Positions 1-7,594 of a DNA stretch of 35,564 nt are shown here, in pieces. The notes under the pieces were generated by a model that worked only from the letters and a program-made list of their open reading frames with translations, was not told where the DNA came from and searched no databases. Source of the DNA: CBFGTJ01 sp965651815 (GTDB lineage Bacteria; Actinomycetota; Acidimicrobiia; Acidimicrobiales; Microtrichaceae); the NCBI GenBank assembly GCA_965651815.1, contig CBFGTJ010000009.1:1-35564 (forward strand), in the 5' to 3' direction. Position numbers and translations under genes: made by a program. Numbering within the stretch: the first letter of the stretch is position 1; every line of letters starts with the position of its first letter.

Positions 1-335
1 AGGTCGCGAAGAAGGTACAGATGGTGTTCGTGAGCGTCGATCCCGAGCGCGACACGCCGGAGCGCCTGCGCGAGTACCTCGACCAGTTCGATCCCCGGTT
101 CGTCGGCCTCACCGGCACACCGGAGGAGCTCGCGCGGGCGCAGGAGCTCGCGAACGTGCCCCAGGCGTTCCTCGACGACCCCGACGAGGACGGGTCCTAC
201 GAGGTCGGCCACGCGTCGCAGATGATCGCCTACCAGGAGGACGGCCTCGCCAGGATCGTCTACCCGTTCGGCACCCGCGAAGGCGACTGGGTGTCGGACC
301 TGCCGCGGCTGCTCGCCGGCGAGCTGCCGTCGTGA
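1..335 (+). CDS. SCO1/SenC-family copper chaperone, 5' truncated by window edge
   Basis: This is the C-terminal part of a thioredoxin-fold SCO1/SenC/PrrC protein, which delivers copper to the CuA site of cytochrome c oxidase outside the membrane. The reading frame is already open at base 3, so the gene begins before the window. The fragment has the family signature VSVDPERDTPE near its start, and the later His in YEVGHASQ fits the copper-ligand His of the family. The CxxxC copper motif would lie upstream and cannot be seen. The stop (333-335) overlaps the GTG start of the next copper gene, so the two are probably translationally coupled. The family call is firm; the exact role is inferred from neighbours. 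Confidence 0.85.
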   Translation, partial: VAKKVQMVFVSVDPERDTPERLREYLDQFDPRFVGLTGTPEELARAQELANVPQAFLDDPDEDGSYEVGHASQMIAYQEDGLARIVYPFGTREGDWVSDLPRLLAGELPS

Positions 336-814
336 GGACCCTCCACCGCCGGCTCATGTGCCTCGCGGTCCTCGTCGTCGGGTGCGGCCTGGCCGGCTGC
401 AGTTCCTCCGGCACCCCGGAGCTCACCGTGGAGGACGTGGTGGCCTCGGCGAACGCCGGTGACCTCTCCGCCGCGTACGCGGCGATCACCAACCACGGCG
501 ACGGCGACGACGCGCTCGTGGCGGTGCGCTGCTCGTGCTCGGAGCGGGTCTCGATCCACCACACCGAGCACCACGACGGCCTGTCGAAGATGGTCCCCAC
601 CGACCGGCTCGAGGTGCCGGCCGGGGAGCGGGTCGCGCTCACCCCCGGTGGAACCCACCTCATGTTGGAGGGGTTGCACGGACCGCTGGCCGCCGGTGAC
701 GAGGTCGAGCTCACCTTCGAGTTCGAGCACACCGGCGAGCTGACCCTGTCCGCCCCGATCGTCGAACCCGCCGAGCTCGCCGACCGAGTCGAGCCGAACC
801 ACGAAGGAGCCTGA
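332..814 (+). CDS. PCuAC-type periplasmic copper chaperone lipoprotein
   Basis: A 160-residue exported lipoprotein. A positively charged, hydrophobic leader ends in the lipobox LAGC at residues 20-23, with Cys23 as the lipidated residue. The copper-binding pattern of the PCuAC (DUF461) family, H-x10-M-x21-H-x-M, is met exactly by His76, Met87, His109 and Met111. These proteins bind Cu(I) and work with SCO1 proteins to metallate cytochrome oxidase. The GTG start at 332 overlaps the upstream SCO1 stop, and the CtaG gene follows 2 bp after the stop, so the three genes form one operon. An additional Cys-x-Cys (CSC, 67-69) lies before the first His and may also touch metal. Confidence 0.9.
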   Translation: MRTLHRRLMCLAVLVVGCGLAGCSSSGTPELTVEDVVASANAGDLSAAYAAITNHGDGDDALVAVRCSCSERVSIHHTEHHDGLSKMVPTDRLEVPAGERVALTPGGTHLMLEGLHGPLAAGDEVELTFEFEHTGELTLSAPIVEPAELADRVEPNHEGA

Positions 815-816
815 CG

Positions 817-1689
817 TTGGCCTGGTGGTGCTCTGCTGTGCAACGTCCGTTCGACTGGACCCCGCGCCCCTACCTCGGCGTGTGGTTGCTGTGCGCGGCG
901 ATCGCCGCCGGCTACGTCCTCGTGCTCCGGCGGCACGCGGCGACAACCGGCGCGCCCGCGGCGAGCCGCCGCCAGCGGTGGCAGTTCGCCGGCGGGGTCG
1001 CTGCGCTGTGGATCGCGTCGGACTGGCCGGTGGGCGCCCTCGGCGGCGCCTACCTGTCGTCCATCCACATGCTCCAGTACATGCTCTACACGCTCGCCGC
1101 GGCTCCGCTGCTCATGCTGGGCACCCCGGAGTGGCTCGCACGGGCGGTGCTGCGCCGCCTGCGCCTCGAGTCGACCTGGAGGGTGCTGACCAAGCCGGTC
1201 GTCGCCGCCCTGATGGCCAACGGCCTGCTCGTCGTCACGCACTCCCCGTACGCGGTCGACCTGCTCCGCTCCAGCCAGGTCGGTTCGTTCGCGCTCGACA
1301 TGGTGTGGCTCGTCTCGGGGCTCCTGCTGTGGGGCCCGGTCATCGATCCGATCCCCGAGCACCGCGTCGCCTCCGCGCCGATCAAGCTCGTCTACCTGTT
1401 CTCGGCAGCGGCGCTCGTGCCGATGGTCCCGGGTGGCTTCCTCGTGTTCTCACCGCACCCCCTGTACGAGACCTACGAGATGGCCCCGAGGGTGTGGATG
1501 TCCGCGCTGCACGACCAGCAGTTCGCCGGCGTGCTCATGAAGATCGGGAACCTCCCGGTGATCTGGACCGTGATGGGCGTGATCTTCTTCCGCTGGTACG
1601 AGTCCGAGCGCGGGCCCGCCAGGGCGCGGCGCGCGCCGGTCACCTCCCGGTCGGGCGACGCGGCGGCGCCGACGGTGTCGACCCGCTGA
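817..1689 (+). CDS. ctaG: CtaG-family (caa3_CtaG) cytochrome c oxidase assembly membrane protein
   Basis: A 290-residue polytopic membrane protein of the caa3_CtaG family, implicated in copper insertion into haem-copper oxidases. Hydrophobic segments are visible near residues 19-37, 57-76, 85-101, 127-142, 158-174, 190-210 and 240-259. Conserved family features include the HMLQYML stretch (His84), a His-Ser-Pro (142-144) and an Asp-Gln-Gln (233-235) followed by a Met-rich helix. The TTG start is chosen because AAGGAG lies about 8 bases upstream and the frame begins right after the previous stop. Its last codons and stop form one arm of a strong hairpin shared with the convergent gene. Confidence 0.88.
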   Translation: MAWWCSAVQRPFDWTPRPYLGVWLLCAAIAAGYVLVLRRHAATTGAPAASRRQRWQFAGGVAALWIASDWPVGALGGAYLSSIHMLQYMLYTLAAAPLLMLGTPEWLARAVLRRLRLESTWRVLTKPVVAALMANGLLVVTHSPYAVDLLRSSQVGSFALDMVWLVSGLLLWGPVIDPIPEHRVASAPIKLVYLFSAAALVPMVPGGFLVFSPHPLYETYEMAPRVWMSALHDQQFAGVLMKIGNLPVIWTVMGVIFFRWYESERGPARARRAPVTSRSGDAAAPTVSTR

Positions 1690-1707
1690 GCGGGCTGCTC
1701 AGCGGGT
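1681..1707. terminator. Perfect hairpin between convergent genes, likely bidirectional terminator
   Basis: ACCCGCTGAGC (1681-1691) is perfectly complementary to GCTCAGCGGGT (1697-1707) around a 5-base loop. The stop codons of both convergent genes, TGA at 1687-1689 and TCA at 1699-1701, are inside the stem. There is no T-tract, as is common for actinobacterial hairpin terminators. Confidence 0.7.
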
Positions 1708-2559
1708 GACCCTGCTCTGGTACGTGTAGTCCGCGGCCGGGGTGGTGAAGCGGAAGTCGGCCCTCGACGGGCTGAGCGTGCCCACCCGGATCTGCAGCTC
1801 GCTCGGCAGGCCCTCGATCGGGACGAACCCGTGCTCGAGGCCCGGCGCGAACAGGCCGCCGATCGCGAACGCCGTGTTGACCAGGTCGGTCAGCCCGCCC
1901 GTGGTCGGCAGGTGGATCTGGGCGGCCACGCCGATCACGTCGTCGGGGTTCCCGAGCCCCTCGATCACCGCGCCGATCAGGTTGCCGGCAGCGGCGACGA
2001 AGTTGCCGATGTTGCTGACGATGAGGTTGACGATCTCCTGCTCGGTCGGCGGCACGGGGCTGTTGGCGATGAGCATCGCGAGCGCGTCGCGCAGCACCGG
2101 GAGCAGCGCGTTCTCGAGCGCGTCGGTCACCGCGCAGCTCTCGAAGATGCCGTCGCGCTCCATCACGAACGACAACGTGCCGAGCACCTCGAACGGGACC
2201 GTCCCGGCGGCGAGGTCGAGCAGGTCGAGGTTGAGCACGCCGGGGAAGGTGATGTCCGCCGAACCCGGCGGGATCTCCAGCGTGGTGCCGTCGGGCGCGG
2301 CGTCGTTCGGGAAGAGCTTCTGGCTGCGGCACTGCGACCTGATCGACGTGGAGGTCGAACCCCTCACGCCGAGCTTCGAGCGGAATCCGATCTGGATCAC
2401 GTACGGCTCGTCGCCCCCGTCGCGGTCCTCGCCCCGGTGGACCGTGATGGAGTGGGCCCTCACGGTCCAGTCCCGCTCGGGCGGCGCATCGGGCACGCAG
2501 GCGGCGACCATCGCGATGACGGCGAGCAGCGGTACGGCAACGACGGTTCTGCGGATCAC
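1699..2559 (-). CDS. Hypothetical exported lipoprotein
   Basis: I do not recognise this protein. A leader with Arg-Arg near the N-terminus and a hydrophobic core ends in MVAAC, a good lipobox with Cys21, so it is likely a lipid-anchored outer-surface protein of about 286 residues. The mature part is acidic and contains a long amphipathic or hydrophobic middle (about residues 135-200) of repeated Ile/Val/Asn/Gly helices, and ends in a likely beta-strand region. GTG at 2559 is preferred over the in-frame GTG at 2565 because GGGAGG is 6 bases upstream of the former and touches the latter. It lies 3' of the KARI-like gene on the same strand with a gap of about 100 bp and no operator, so it is probably independent of the catabolic regulon. 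Confidence 0.65.
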   Translation of the reverse strand: MIRRTVVAVPLLAVIAMVAACVPDAPPERDWTVRAHSITVHRGEDRDGGDEPYVIQIGFRSKLGVRGSTSTSIRSQCRSQKLFPNDAAPDGTTLEIPPGSADITFPGVLNLDLLDLAAGTVPFEVLGTLSFVMERDGIFESCAVTDALENALLPVLRDALAMLIANSPVPPTEQEIVNLIVSNIGNFVAAAGNLIGAVIEGLGNPDDVIGVAAQIHLPTTGGLTDLVNTAFAIGGLFAPGLEHGFVPIEGLPSELQIRVGTLSPSRADFRFTTPAADYTYQSRVTR

Positions 2560-2663
2560 GGGCACCCTCCCTCATGACGCGGCGGTTGCCGCTCGGCGCT
2601 CCCGGCGCGAACCGTAGCAGCGGAGGCCGCGACGATGTGTCGTCGGTCACCTTCTCCGGGCCG

Positions 2664-3641
2664 TCAACGGCTCGTCGCCCGCTCTCCCAGCGTCGCCCGC
2701 AGCTCCGCCTCCCACGCCTGCAGCTCGGGCGACAGCAGCTCGGCACGGTGCCGCCGGAGGTTCGGGTAGCCGCCGTCGCGCTCGGCGTCCCACTCGTCGG
2801 CGAAGCGGCCGCTCGTGATGTCCCCGAGCAGCTCCCGCATCGTGGCGGCCAGGTCGTGGTGGTCGTAGCGGTCGGACCTGCTGAGCTGCCCGTACTGGCT
2901 GGTGGGGGAGTGGTGCTCCATCTGGGCCGCGTAGCCCTCCAGCCGCAGCAGCCGGAAGGTGCGCTCGACCTCTCCCGAGAGGAACAGCTCGGCGAGGACC
3001 GCCTCGATCGGGATGCCCTGTTCGAGCATCACCGCGACGAACGACTGGTTCACGTGCCGCAGCGCCGGCGCGAGGAGCTGCTCGACCGACAGGTCGAGGA
3101 CCGCCTCCTGGGTCGGCGTCAGCTCGATCCCGCCCTGCCGGAGGCCGCCGATCGCGAGCGCGACCGCGAGCGTGCGCTCCATCGCCGTGCCGGTCAGGTC
3201 CCGGTGCACCCCGACCGCGCTCATGAACCCGGTGCCCTCCTCGTAGCACCGACGCACCTCGGGTCCGAGCATGCGCGGCGCGACCAGGCCGACGTCGCAG
3301 TGCGGGTCGAAGCGCCCGAACGCGACCGAGTAGCCGCTCGCGAGGACCACGAGCGCGTCGTCGCGCGGGTCGAGCCCCAGGGTCGGCACCACGTCGTCGG
3401 GGACCAGCACGCACAGCACGTCCGCGCTCGACGCGGCGTCCGTGTCCGAGCTCGCGAACCCGTCGTCCTCGGCCCGTGCCCTGCTGTCGTCGGCGCGGGT
3501 GGCGACGCGCACCGCCACGCCGCTGTCGCGCAGGTTCAGCGCCCAGGAGCGTCCCTGGTTGCCGTAGCCGACCACGCACACGTCCGCGCCGGCGAGCGCC
3601 TCGAGGTCGGCGTCCCGTTCGTGGTGGATCGTCGTCGCCAT
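2664..3641 (-). CDS. Ketol-acid reductoisomerase-like NAD(P)-binding protein (IlvC paralogue, diverged)
   Basis: A 325-residue protein with the two-domain plan of IlvC. The N-terminal Rossmann domain carries GYGNQG (25-30) followed by SWALNLRDSGV, close to the IlvC stretch GYGSQG...ALNLRDSGV. The C-terminal knotted helical domain keeps xDLxxEQ with Asp183 and Glu187, which match two metal ligands of IlvC, and Glu218. By hand alignment the catalytic His of the AHG motif is Ser (ASG, 102-104), the second Glu of the ECLHE metal motif is lost, and SNTAEYG reads SPTSQYG (245-251). Asp51-Asp52 stand where NADPH-phosphate contacts normally lie, which hints at NADH. It is therefore probably not a branched-chain amino acid biosynthesis enzyme. 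It is divergent from the crotonase gene across operator site 1. The ATG start has GGGGAGG upstream. Confidence 0.7.
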   Translation of the reverse strand: MATTIHHERDADLEALAGADVCVVGYGNQGRSWALNLRDSGVAVRVATRADDSRARAEDDGFASSDTDAASSADVLCVLVPDDVVPTLGLDPRDDALVVLASGYSVAFGRFDPHCDVGLVAPRMLGPEVRRCYEEGTGFMSAVGVHRDLTGTAMERTLAVALAIGGLRQGGIELTPTQEAVLDLSVEQLLAPALRHVNQSFVAVMLEQGIPIEAVLAELFLSGEVERTFRLLRLEGYAAQMEHHSPTSQYGQLSRSDRYDHHDLAATMRELLGDITSGRFADEWDAERDGGYPNLRRHRAELLSPELQAWEAELRATLGERATSR

Positions 3642-3673
3642 CGCCGCCTCCCCGGCGCGCGTCCGCCGCGCGC

Positions 3674-3693
3674 AGCTGACATCGGCGTCATCT
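3674..3693 (+). promoter_or_regulatory. Regulon operator site 1 (AGCTGACATCGGCGTCATCT)
   Basis: The exact TGAC-N6-GTCA core is at 3677-3690. The site lies between the divergent KARI-like gene (start 3641) and the crotonase gene (start 3764) and could control both. A possible -10 for the rightward gene is TAGGGT at 3732-3737, downstream of the site. Confidence 0.75.
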
Positions 3694-3763
3694 CCGCGGG
3701 AGGCTACCGGGGTCGTCCCGGGGGTGCGCTGTAGGGTCCACGGGGTCCCGGGGGAGGTGTCCG

Positions 3764-4558
3764 TTGCGCGACGAGCTGCCCGACGTCCTGCGTGTCGAGG
3801 CCGACGGCCCGGTCCGCGTCGTGGTGATGGACCGGCCCGAGCACCTGAACGCGATCGACGAGCACCTGCACGCGGCGCTGGCGGACGTGTGGGAGGTGCT
3901 GGCCGCCGACCCGGACGCCCGCGCGGTGGTCCTCACCGGTGCCGGCCGTGCCTTCAGCGCGGGCGGGGACCTCGAGTGGGTGGCGTCGTTCCTCGACGAC
4001 CCCGCCTCCGGCGAGGCGAGCCTGCGCGAGGGCGCGCGCATCGTCGAGGAGCTGCTGCGGTTCCCGCTGCCGGTCGTCGCGGCGGTGAACGGCCCGGCGG
4101 TCGGGCTCGGGTGCTCCATCGCGGTGCTCTGTGACGTCGTGCTGATGGCCGAGGACGCGCACCTCGCGGACCCGCACGTGGCGGTCGGCCTCGCGGCGGG
4201 CGACGGCGGCGCAGCGTTCTGGCCGCTGCTCGGGCCGATCCTCCGGCTGCGCGAGCACCTCTACACCGGGGACCCGATCCCTGCGGCGCGCGCGGTCGAG
4301 CTGGGCCTCGCATCGAGGGTGGTCCCGCCCGGGCAGGTGCTGGACGACGCGGTCGCGCTGGCGCACCGCCTGGCCGCGCAACCCCCTGCCGCGCTCCGGG
4401 CGACCAAGCGGGTGGTCAACCTCCACCTCGCGCGGGCGCTCGGGGACGCCGTGCCGGCCGGCTTCGCCGAGGAGGCGGTCACCATGGCGAGCGACGAGCA
4501 CCGCAGCCGCCTCATCGCCCTCCTGGAGCGGGTGCGCCGCCGTCGCGGCGAGGGTTGA
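3764..4558 (+). CDS. Crotonase-fold (enoyl-CoA hydratase/isomerase family) protein
   Basis: A 264-residue member of the enoyl-CoA hydratase/isomerase superfamily, which binds acyl-CoA substrates in the cytosol. The oxyanion-hole segments SAGGDL (65-70) and NGPAVGLG (109-116) are present. The two Glu residues that add water in classical hydratases (Glu144 and Glu164 of the rat enzyme) are Ser118 and His138 by hand alignment, and the following loop reads AAGDGG. Simple hydration is therefore uncertain; isomerase, hydrolase or decarboxylase chemistry is possible. The TTG start has GGGGGAGG about 6 bases upstream. It is divergent from the KARI-like gene and is followed by the P450 operon, which has its own operator. 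Confidence 0.85.
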   Translation: MRDELPDVLRVEADGPVRVVVMDRPEHLNAIDEHLHAALADVWEVLAADPDARAVVLTGAGRAFSAGGDLEWVASFLDDPASGEASLREGARIVEELLRFPLPVVAAVNGPAVGLGCSIAVLCDVVLMAEDAHLADPHVAVGLAAGDGGAAFWPLLGPILRLREHLYTGDPIPAARAVELGLASRVVPPGQVLDDAVALAHRLAAQPPAALRATKRVVNLHLARALGDAVPAGFAEEAVTMASDEHRSRLIALLERVRRRRGEG

Positions 4559-4602
4559 CCTCCGTAGCGGGTGCAGCGGCGGGTGGCGGGCGCCGGTCGG
4601 AC

Positions 4603-4622
4603 ATCTGACATCGGCGTCAGTT
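4603..4622 (+). promoter_or_regulatory. Regulon operator site 2 (ATCTGACATCGGCGTCAGTT)
   Basis: The exact core is at 4606-4619 and the palindrome extends to CTGAC-N6-GTCAG. It shares 15 consecutive bases with site 1. It sits 61 bp before the P450 start in the 124-bp gap after the crotonase gene, so it controls the P450-ferredoxin operon. Confidence 0.78.
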
Positions 4623-4682
4623 TTCTGCGATGATGGCCGGACCGGCAGCTGGCGAGCCTCCGGGACGCCGAGGGGGGTGGCG

Positions 4683-5921
4683 GTGGAGCCGACGGACGCA
4701 GTGAACCCGCAGACCCGGGAGGCGAACCCGTACCTGCCGTCGGTGGCCGCCGACCCGGTGCCCTTCTACGACCGGCTGCGCGCCCACTGCCCGGTCGCGT
4801 CGATGGAGGGCATGGGCGGGCTCGGGGCACACATCATCAGCCGCTACGACGACGTGCGCTGGGCGCTGCGACACCCCGAGGTGTTCTCCTCCGACATCGA
4901 CGCGCTCGACATCGGCCAGGACCGCCCGCTGATCCCGCTGCAGATCGACCCGCCCGAGCACTCCCACTACCGGCGGGTCATCGACCCGACGCTCAGCGCC
5001 CGCGAGGTCGCCGAGCTCGAGCCCGAGGTGCGCCGCGTGGTGGGCGAGGTGATGGACCGCTTCGTCGAGCGCGGCACCGTCGACGCGCACGGCGAGTTCA
5101 CGGTGCCCCTGCCCTGCACGGTCTTCCTCGCGATCACCGGCCTCCCGCTGTCCGACCTGGACCGCTTCCTCGAGTGGAAGGACGAGATCATCCGGCCGGG
5201 CGGCGGCGCGCCGCTCGAGCCGGAGGAGTCCGCGGCCCGGCGCCACGCCGCCGGTCGTGCGATCTACGACTACTTCGAGCAGGTGCTCGCGGACCGCGCC
5301 GCGTCACCCGGTGACGACCTCCTCAGCCGGTACTTCACCACCGAGACCGACGGGCGGACGATGTCGCACGAGGAGATGCTGGACGTCTCCTTCCTGTTCA
5401 TCCTCGCCGGGCTCGACACGGTCACCTCCACCCTCGACTGCTCGCTCGCGTTCCTCGCGCAGCACCCCGAGCACCGCCGGCGCGTCGCGGGGGACCCGGC
5501 GAGCATCCCGGGGGTCGTGGAGGAGCTGCTGCGGCGCGAGACGCCGGTCATGCAGATCCTGCGGCTGGTCAAGGAGCCGGTGGAGCTGCACGGGGTGAAG
5601 CTGGAGCCGGGCGACACCGCGATCCTCATGCTCGGCTCCGCGAACACCGACCCGTCCGAGTTCGGCCGGGACGCCGCGGAGTTCGTGCCCGACCGCGACC
5701 CCAACCGCCACCTGGCCTTCGGGGGCGGTCCGCACCGCTGCCTGGGGTCGCACCTCGCCCGCCTCGAGCTGCGCGTCGCGCTGGAGGAGTGGCACCGGCG
5801 GATCCCCGACTACGAGCTGGCTCCCGGTGCCGAGCTGGCGTACTCGCCGGGGATCCGCGAGATCACTCCGCTGCCGCTGGTGTTCGAGCCGCAGCCGATC
5901 CCCACGGGCGGGCGGTCGTGA
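4683..5921 (+). CDS. Cytochrome P450 (class I, soluble)
   Basis: A soluble bacterial P450 monooxygenase of 412 residues, the usual length. The I-helix oxygen-binding motif AGLDT is at 242-246, the K-helix ExxR is Glu281-Arg284, and the haem loop FGGGPHRCLG has the haem ligand Cys353. Such enzymes hydroxylate hydrophobic substrates using electrons from a ferredoxin, and the gene for a matching ferredoxin overlaps the stop by 4 bp (GTGA). No ferredoxin reductase is encoded here. GTG at 4683 is preferred over GTG at 4677 because the purine-rich run at 4671-4677 abuts the latter. Operator site 2 lies just upstream. It is not closely similar to the second P450 of this window. The substrate cannot be read from the sequence. 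Confidence 0.92.
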   Translation: MEPTDAVNPQTREANPYLPSVAADPVPFYDRLRAHCPVASMEGMGGLGAHIISRYDDVRWALRHPEVFSSDIDALDIGQDRPLIPLQIDPPEHSHYRRVIDPTLSAREVAELEPEVRRVVGEVMDRFVERGTVDAHGEFTVPLPCTVFLAITGLPLSDLDRFLEWKDEIIRPGGGAPLEPEESAARRHAAGRAIYDYFEQVLADRAASPGDDLLSRYFTTETDGRTMSHEEMLDVSFLFILAGLDTVTSTLDCSLAFLAQHPEHRRRVAGDPASIPGVVEELLRRETPVMQILRLVKEPVELHGVKLEPGDTAILMLGSANTDPSEFGRDAAEFVPDRDPNRHLAFGGGPHRCLGSHLARLELRVALEEWHRRIPDYELAPGAELAYSPGIREITPLPLVFEPQPIPTGGRS

Positions 5922-6118
5922 AGGTCCTGCTCGACGCGGACGCCTGCGTCGGCCACGGGCGCTGCTACGCCGTCGCGCCCCGCGTGTTCGGCGCGGACGA
6001 CCTGGGGCGCTGCGTCGTGCTCGAGGCCGACCCGAACGGTGAGCTGCTCGAGCAGGCCCGGGTCGGGGTGCGCGCCTGCCCGGAGCAGGCGCTGTCGCTC
6101 GACGAGCCCTCCAGCTGA
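5918..6118 (+). CDS. Small ferredoxin, P450 redox partner ([3Fe-4S] type)
   Basis: A 66-residue ferredoxin with the pattern CxxHxxC (Cys10, His13, Cys16) and a distant Cys-Pro (Cys54-Pro55). This CxxXxxC-Xn-CP arrangement is typical of actinobacterial single-cluster ferredoxins that serve P450s. With His at the variable position a [3Fe-4S] cluster is expected, since the fourth Cys ligand of a [4Fe-4S] centre is missing. An extra Cys32 is not part of the motif. The GTG start overlaps the P450 stop as GTGA, so the two are translationally coupled. A 9-bp hairpin follows directly. Confidence 0.92.
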   Translation: MKVLLDADACVGHGRCYAVAPRVFGADDLGRCVVLEADPNGELLEQARVGVRACPEQALSLDEPSS

Positions 6119-6143
6119 GCCCGCCGCCGGTCGCGCGGCGGGC
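6119..6143. terminator. GC-rich hairpin after the P450-ferredoxin operon
   Basis: GCCCGCCGC (6119-6127) pairs with GCGGCGGGC (6135-6143) around a 7-base loop, immediately after the ferredoxin stop. There is no T-tract. It probably ends the P450-ferredoxin transcript. Confidence 0.6.
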
Positions 6144-6233
6144 CCGCGCCGGCGATCGTCGGGCCGCGGCGACAGCCGCCCGCGCTCCGTGCTGGACTGG
6201 GCGAAGCCGCCCAACCCGCCCAGGGGGACGCCC

Positions 6234-7592
6234 ATGGACCTCACGCTCGCGTCACGGTCGGAGCGGATCGAGGCGGGTCGCGAGCTGCGCCGCGACGTGC
6301 CCCGCAGCGCGCATGCCGAGTGGGTGCCACCACCCGGGAGGCCGGACCCGGTGGACGTGCTCGTGGCGTCGGGCCGCGACCGCGTCGCCGAGCTGCTACC
6401 CATCCGGTACGGGCGCATGTCGCACTCGCCGTTCACCTTCTACCGGGGCAGCGCGGCGGTCATGGCGTCGGACCTCGCGTCCACGCCGACGACCGGCGTC
6501 CGCGTGCAGGCGTGCGGCGACGCGCACCTCATGAACTTCGGCCTCTTCGCGACCCCCGAACGCAACCTCGTGTTCGACCTGAACGACTTCGACGAGACCG
6601 CGCCGGGCCCGTGGGAGTGGGACCTGAAGCGCCTCGCCGCCAGCGTGGTGATCGCCGCCCGTGACGGCGCGCTCCCCGAGGACGCGGCGCGCGCCGCGGC
6701 CGTGCGGTGCGCGCGGGCGTACCGGCAGCACCTCTGGGACTACGCCACCCGCAGCCCGCTGCAGGTCTGGTACGACCGTCTGGACACCTCGCTGCTCGAG
6801 CGCATGCCCCGCGACGGGACCGACCGCGACCGGCAGCGCCGGATGATCCAGAAGGCGCACCGCCGCGTCGGCGAGCACCTGATGCCGAAGATCACCGAGG
6901 TGGTCGCCGGTCGCTACCGCCTCGTCGACCAGCCGCCGCTGCTGTTCCACTCCCCGGAGCTCGAGGGGTCCGAGGAGGCCGCGGAGGAGTTCCTCGGCCG
7001 CTACCGCGAGTCCCTTCCGGAGGAGCGTCGGGTCCTGCTCGACCGGTACCGCTTCGTCGACGCCGCGGTGAAGGTCGTCGGCGTCGGCAGCGTCGGCACC
7101 CGCGCGTTCGTCTCGCTGCTCATGTCGCCGGACAACGAGCCGCTGCTCCTCCAGGTCAAGGAGGCGCAGGCCTCGGTGCTCGAACCCGACGGCGGCGGCC
7201 GCGGTCCGCTGGGGCGGAACGGGAGGAGGGTCGTGGTCGGCCAGCGGCTCATGCAGGCCGCGAGCGACATCTTCCTGGGCTGGAGCGTCGGCCCGCGCGG
7301 CCGGGACTTCTACGTCCGCCAGCTGCGCGACATGAAGCTCTCGGTGGACCTCACCGGTGCGGACGAGCGCCGGATGACCTCGTACGCCGAGGTGTGCGGC
7401 TGGGCCCTCGCACGCGCCCACGCACGCACCGGTGACGCCGCGGTGATCGCGGGGTACCTGGGCCGCAAGGGCGCCTTCGACCGTGCGATCGGTGAGTTCG
7501 CCACCCGTTACGCCGACCAGGCCGAGCACGACCACCGGGAGCTGCTCGACGCGGTGGGCGCCGGGCGCATCGAGGCGCGCAGCGACGTGTGA
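6234..7592 (+). CDS. DUF2252 family protein
   Basis: A 452-residue DUF2252 protein. The family has a kinase-like (aminoglycoside phosphotransferase-like) look: GDAHLMNFG at 95-103 and DLNDFDE at 115-121 resemble the catalytic HGD and metal-binding loops, and the latter is followed by DLKRLAAS. The biochemical role of the family is not established. The ATG start has GGGGGA upstream. No regulon operator lies before it, a terminator-like hairpin separates it from the P450 operon, and it converges with the thioesterase gene with only 2 bp between stops. It is probably unrelated to the surrounding pathway. Confidence 0.85.
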   Translation: MDLTLASRSERIEAGRELRRDVPRSAHAEWVPPPGRPDPVDVLVASGRDRVAELLPIRYGRMSHSPFTFYRGSAAVMASDLASTPTTGVRVQACGDAHLMNFGLFATPERNLVFDLNDFDETAPGPWEWDLKRLAASVVIAARDGALPEDAARAAAVRCARAYRQHLWDYATRSPLQVWYDRLDTSLLERMPRDGTDRDRQRRMIQKAHRRVGEHLMPKITEVVAGRYRLVDQPPLLFHSPELEGSEEAAEEFLGRYRESLPEERRVLLDRYRFVDAAVKVVGVGSVGTRAFVSLLMSPDNEPLLLQVKEAQASVLEPDGGGRGPLGRNGRRVVVGQRLMQAASDIFLGWSVGPRGRDFYVRQLRDMKLSVDLTGADERRMTSYAEVCGWALARAHARTGDAAVIAGYLGRKGAFDRAIGEFATRYADQAEHDHRELLDAVGAGRIEARSDV

Positions 7593-7594
7593 GC

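Noticed and set aside
2664..3641. Annotation of the IlvC-like gene as a genuine branched-chain amino acid biosynthesis ilvC
   Set aside because: Several catalytic positions differ and no ilvB, ilvN or leu genes are nearby; it shares an operator with a crotonase gene instead.
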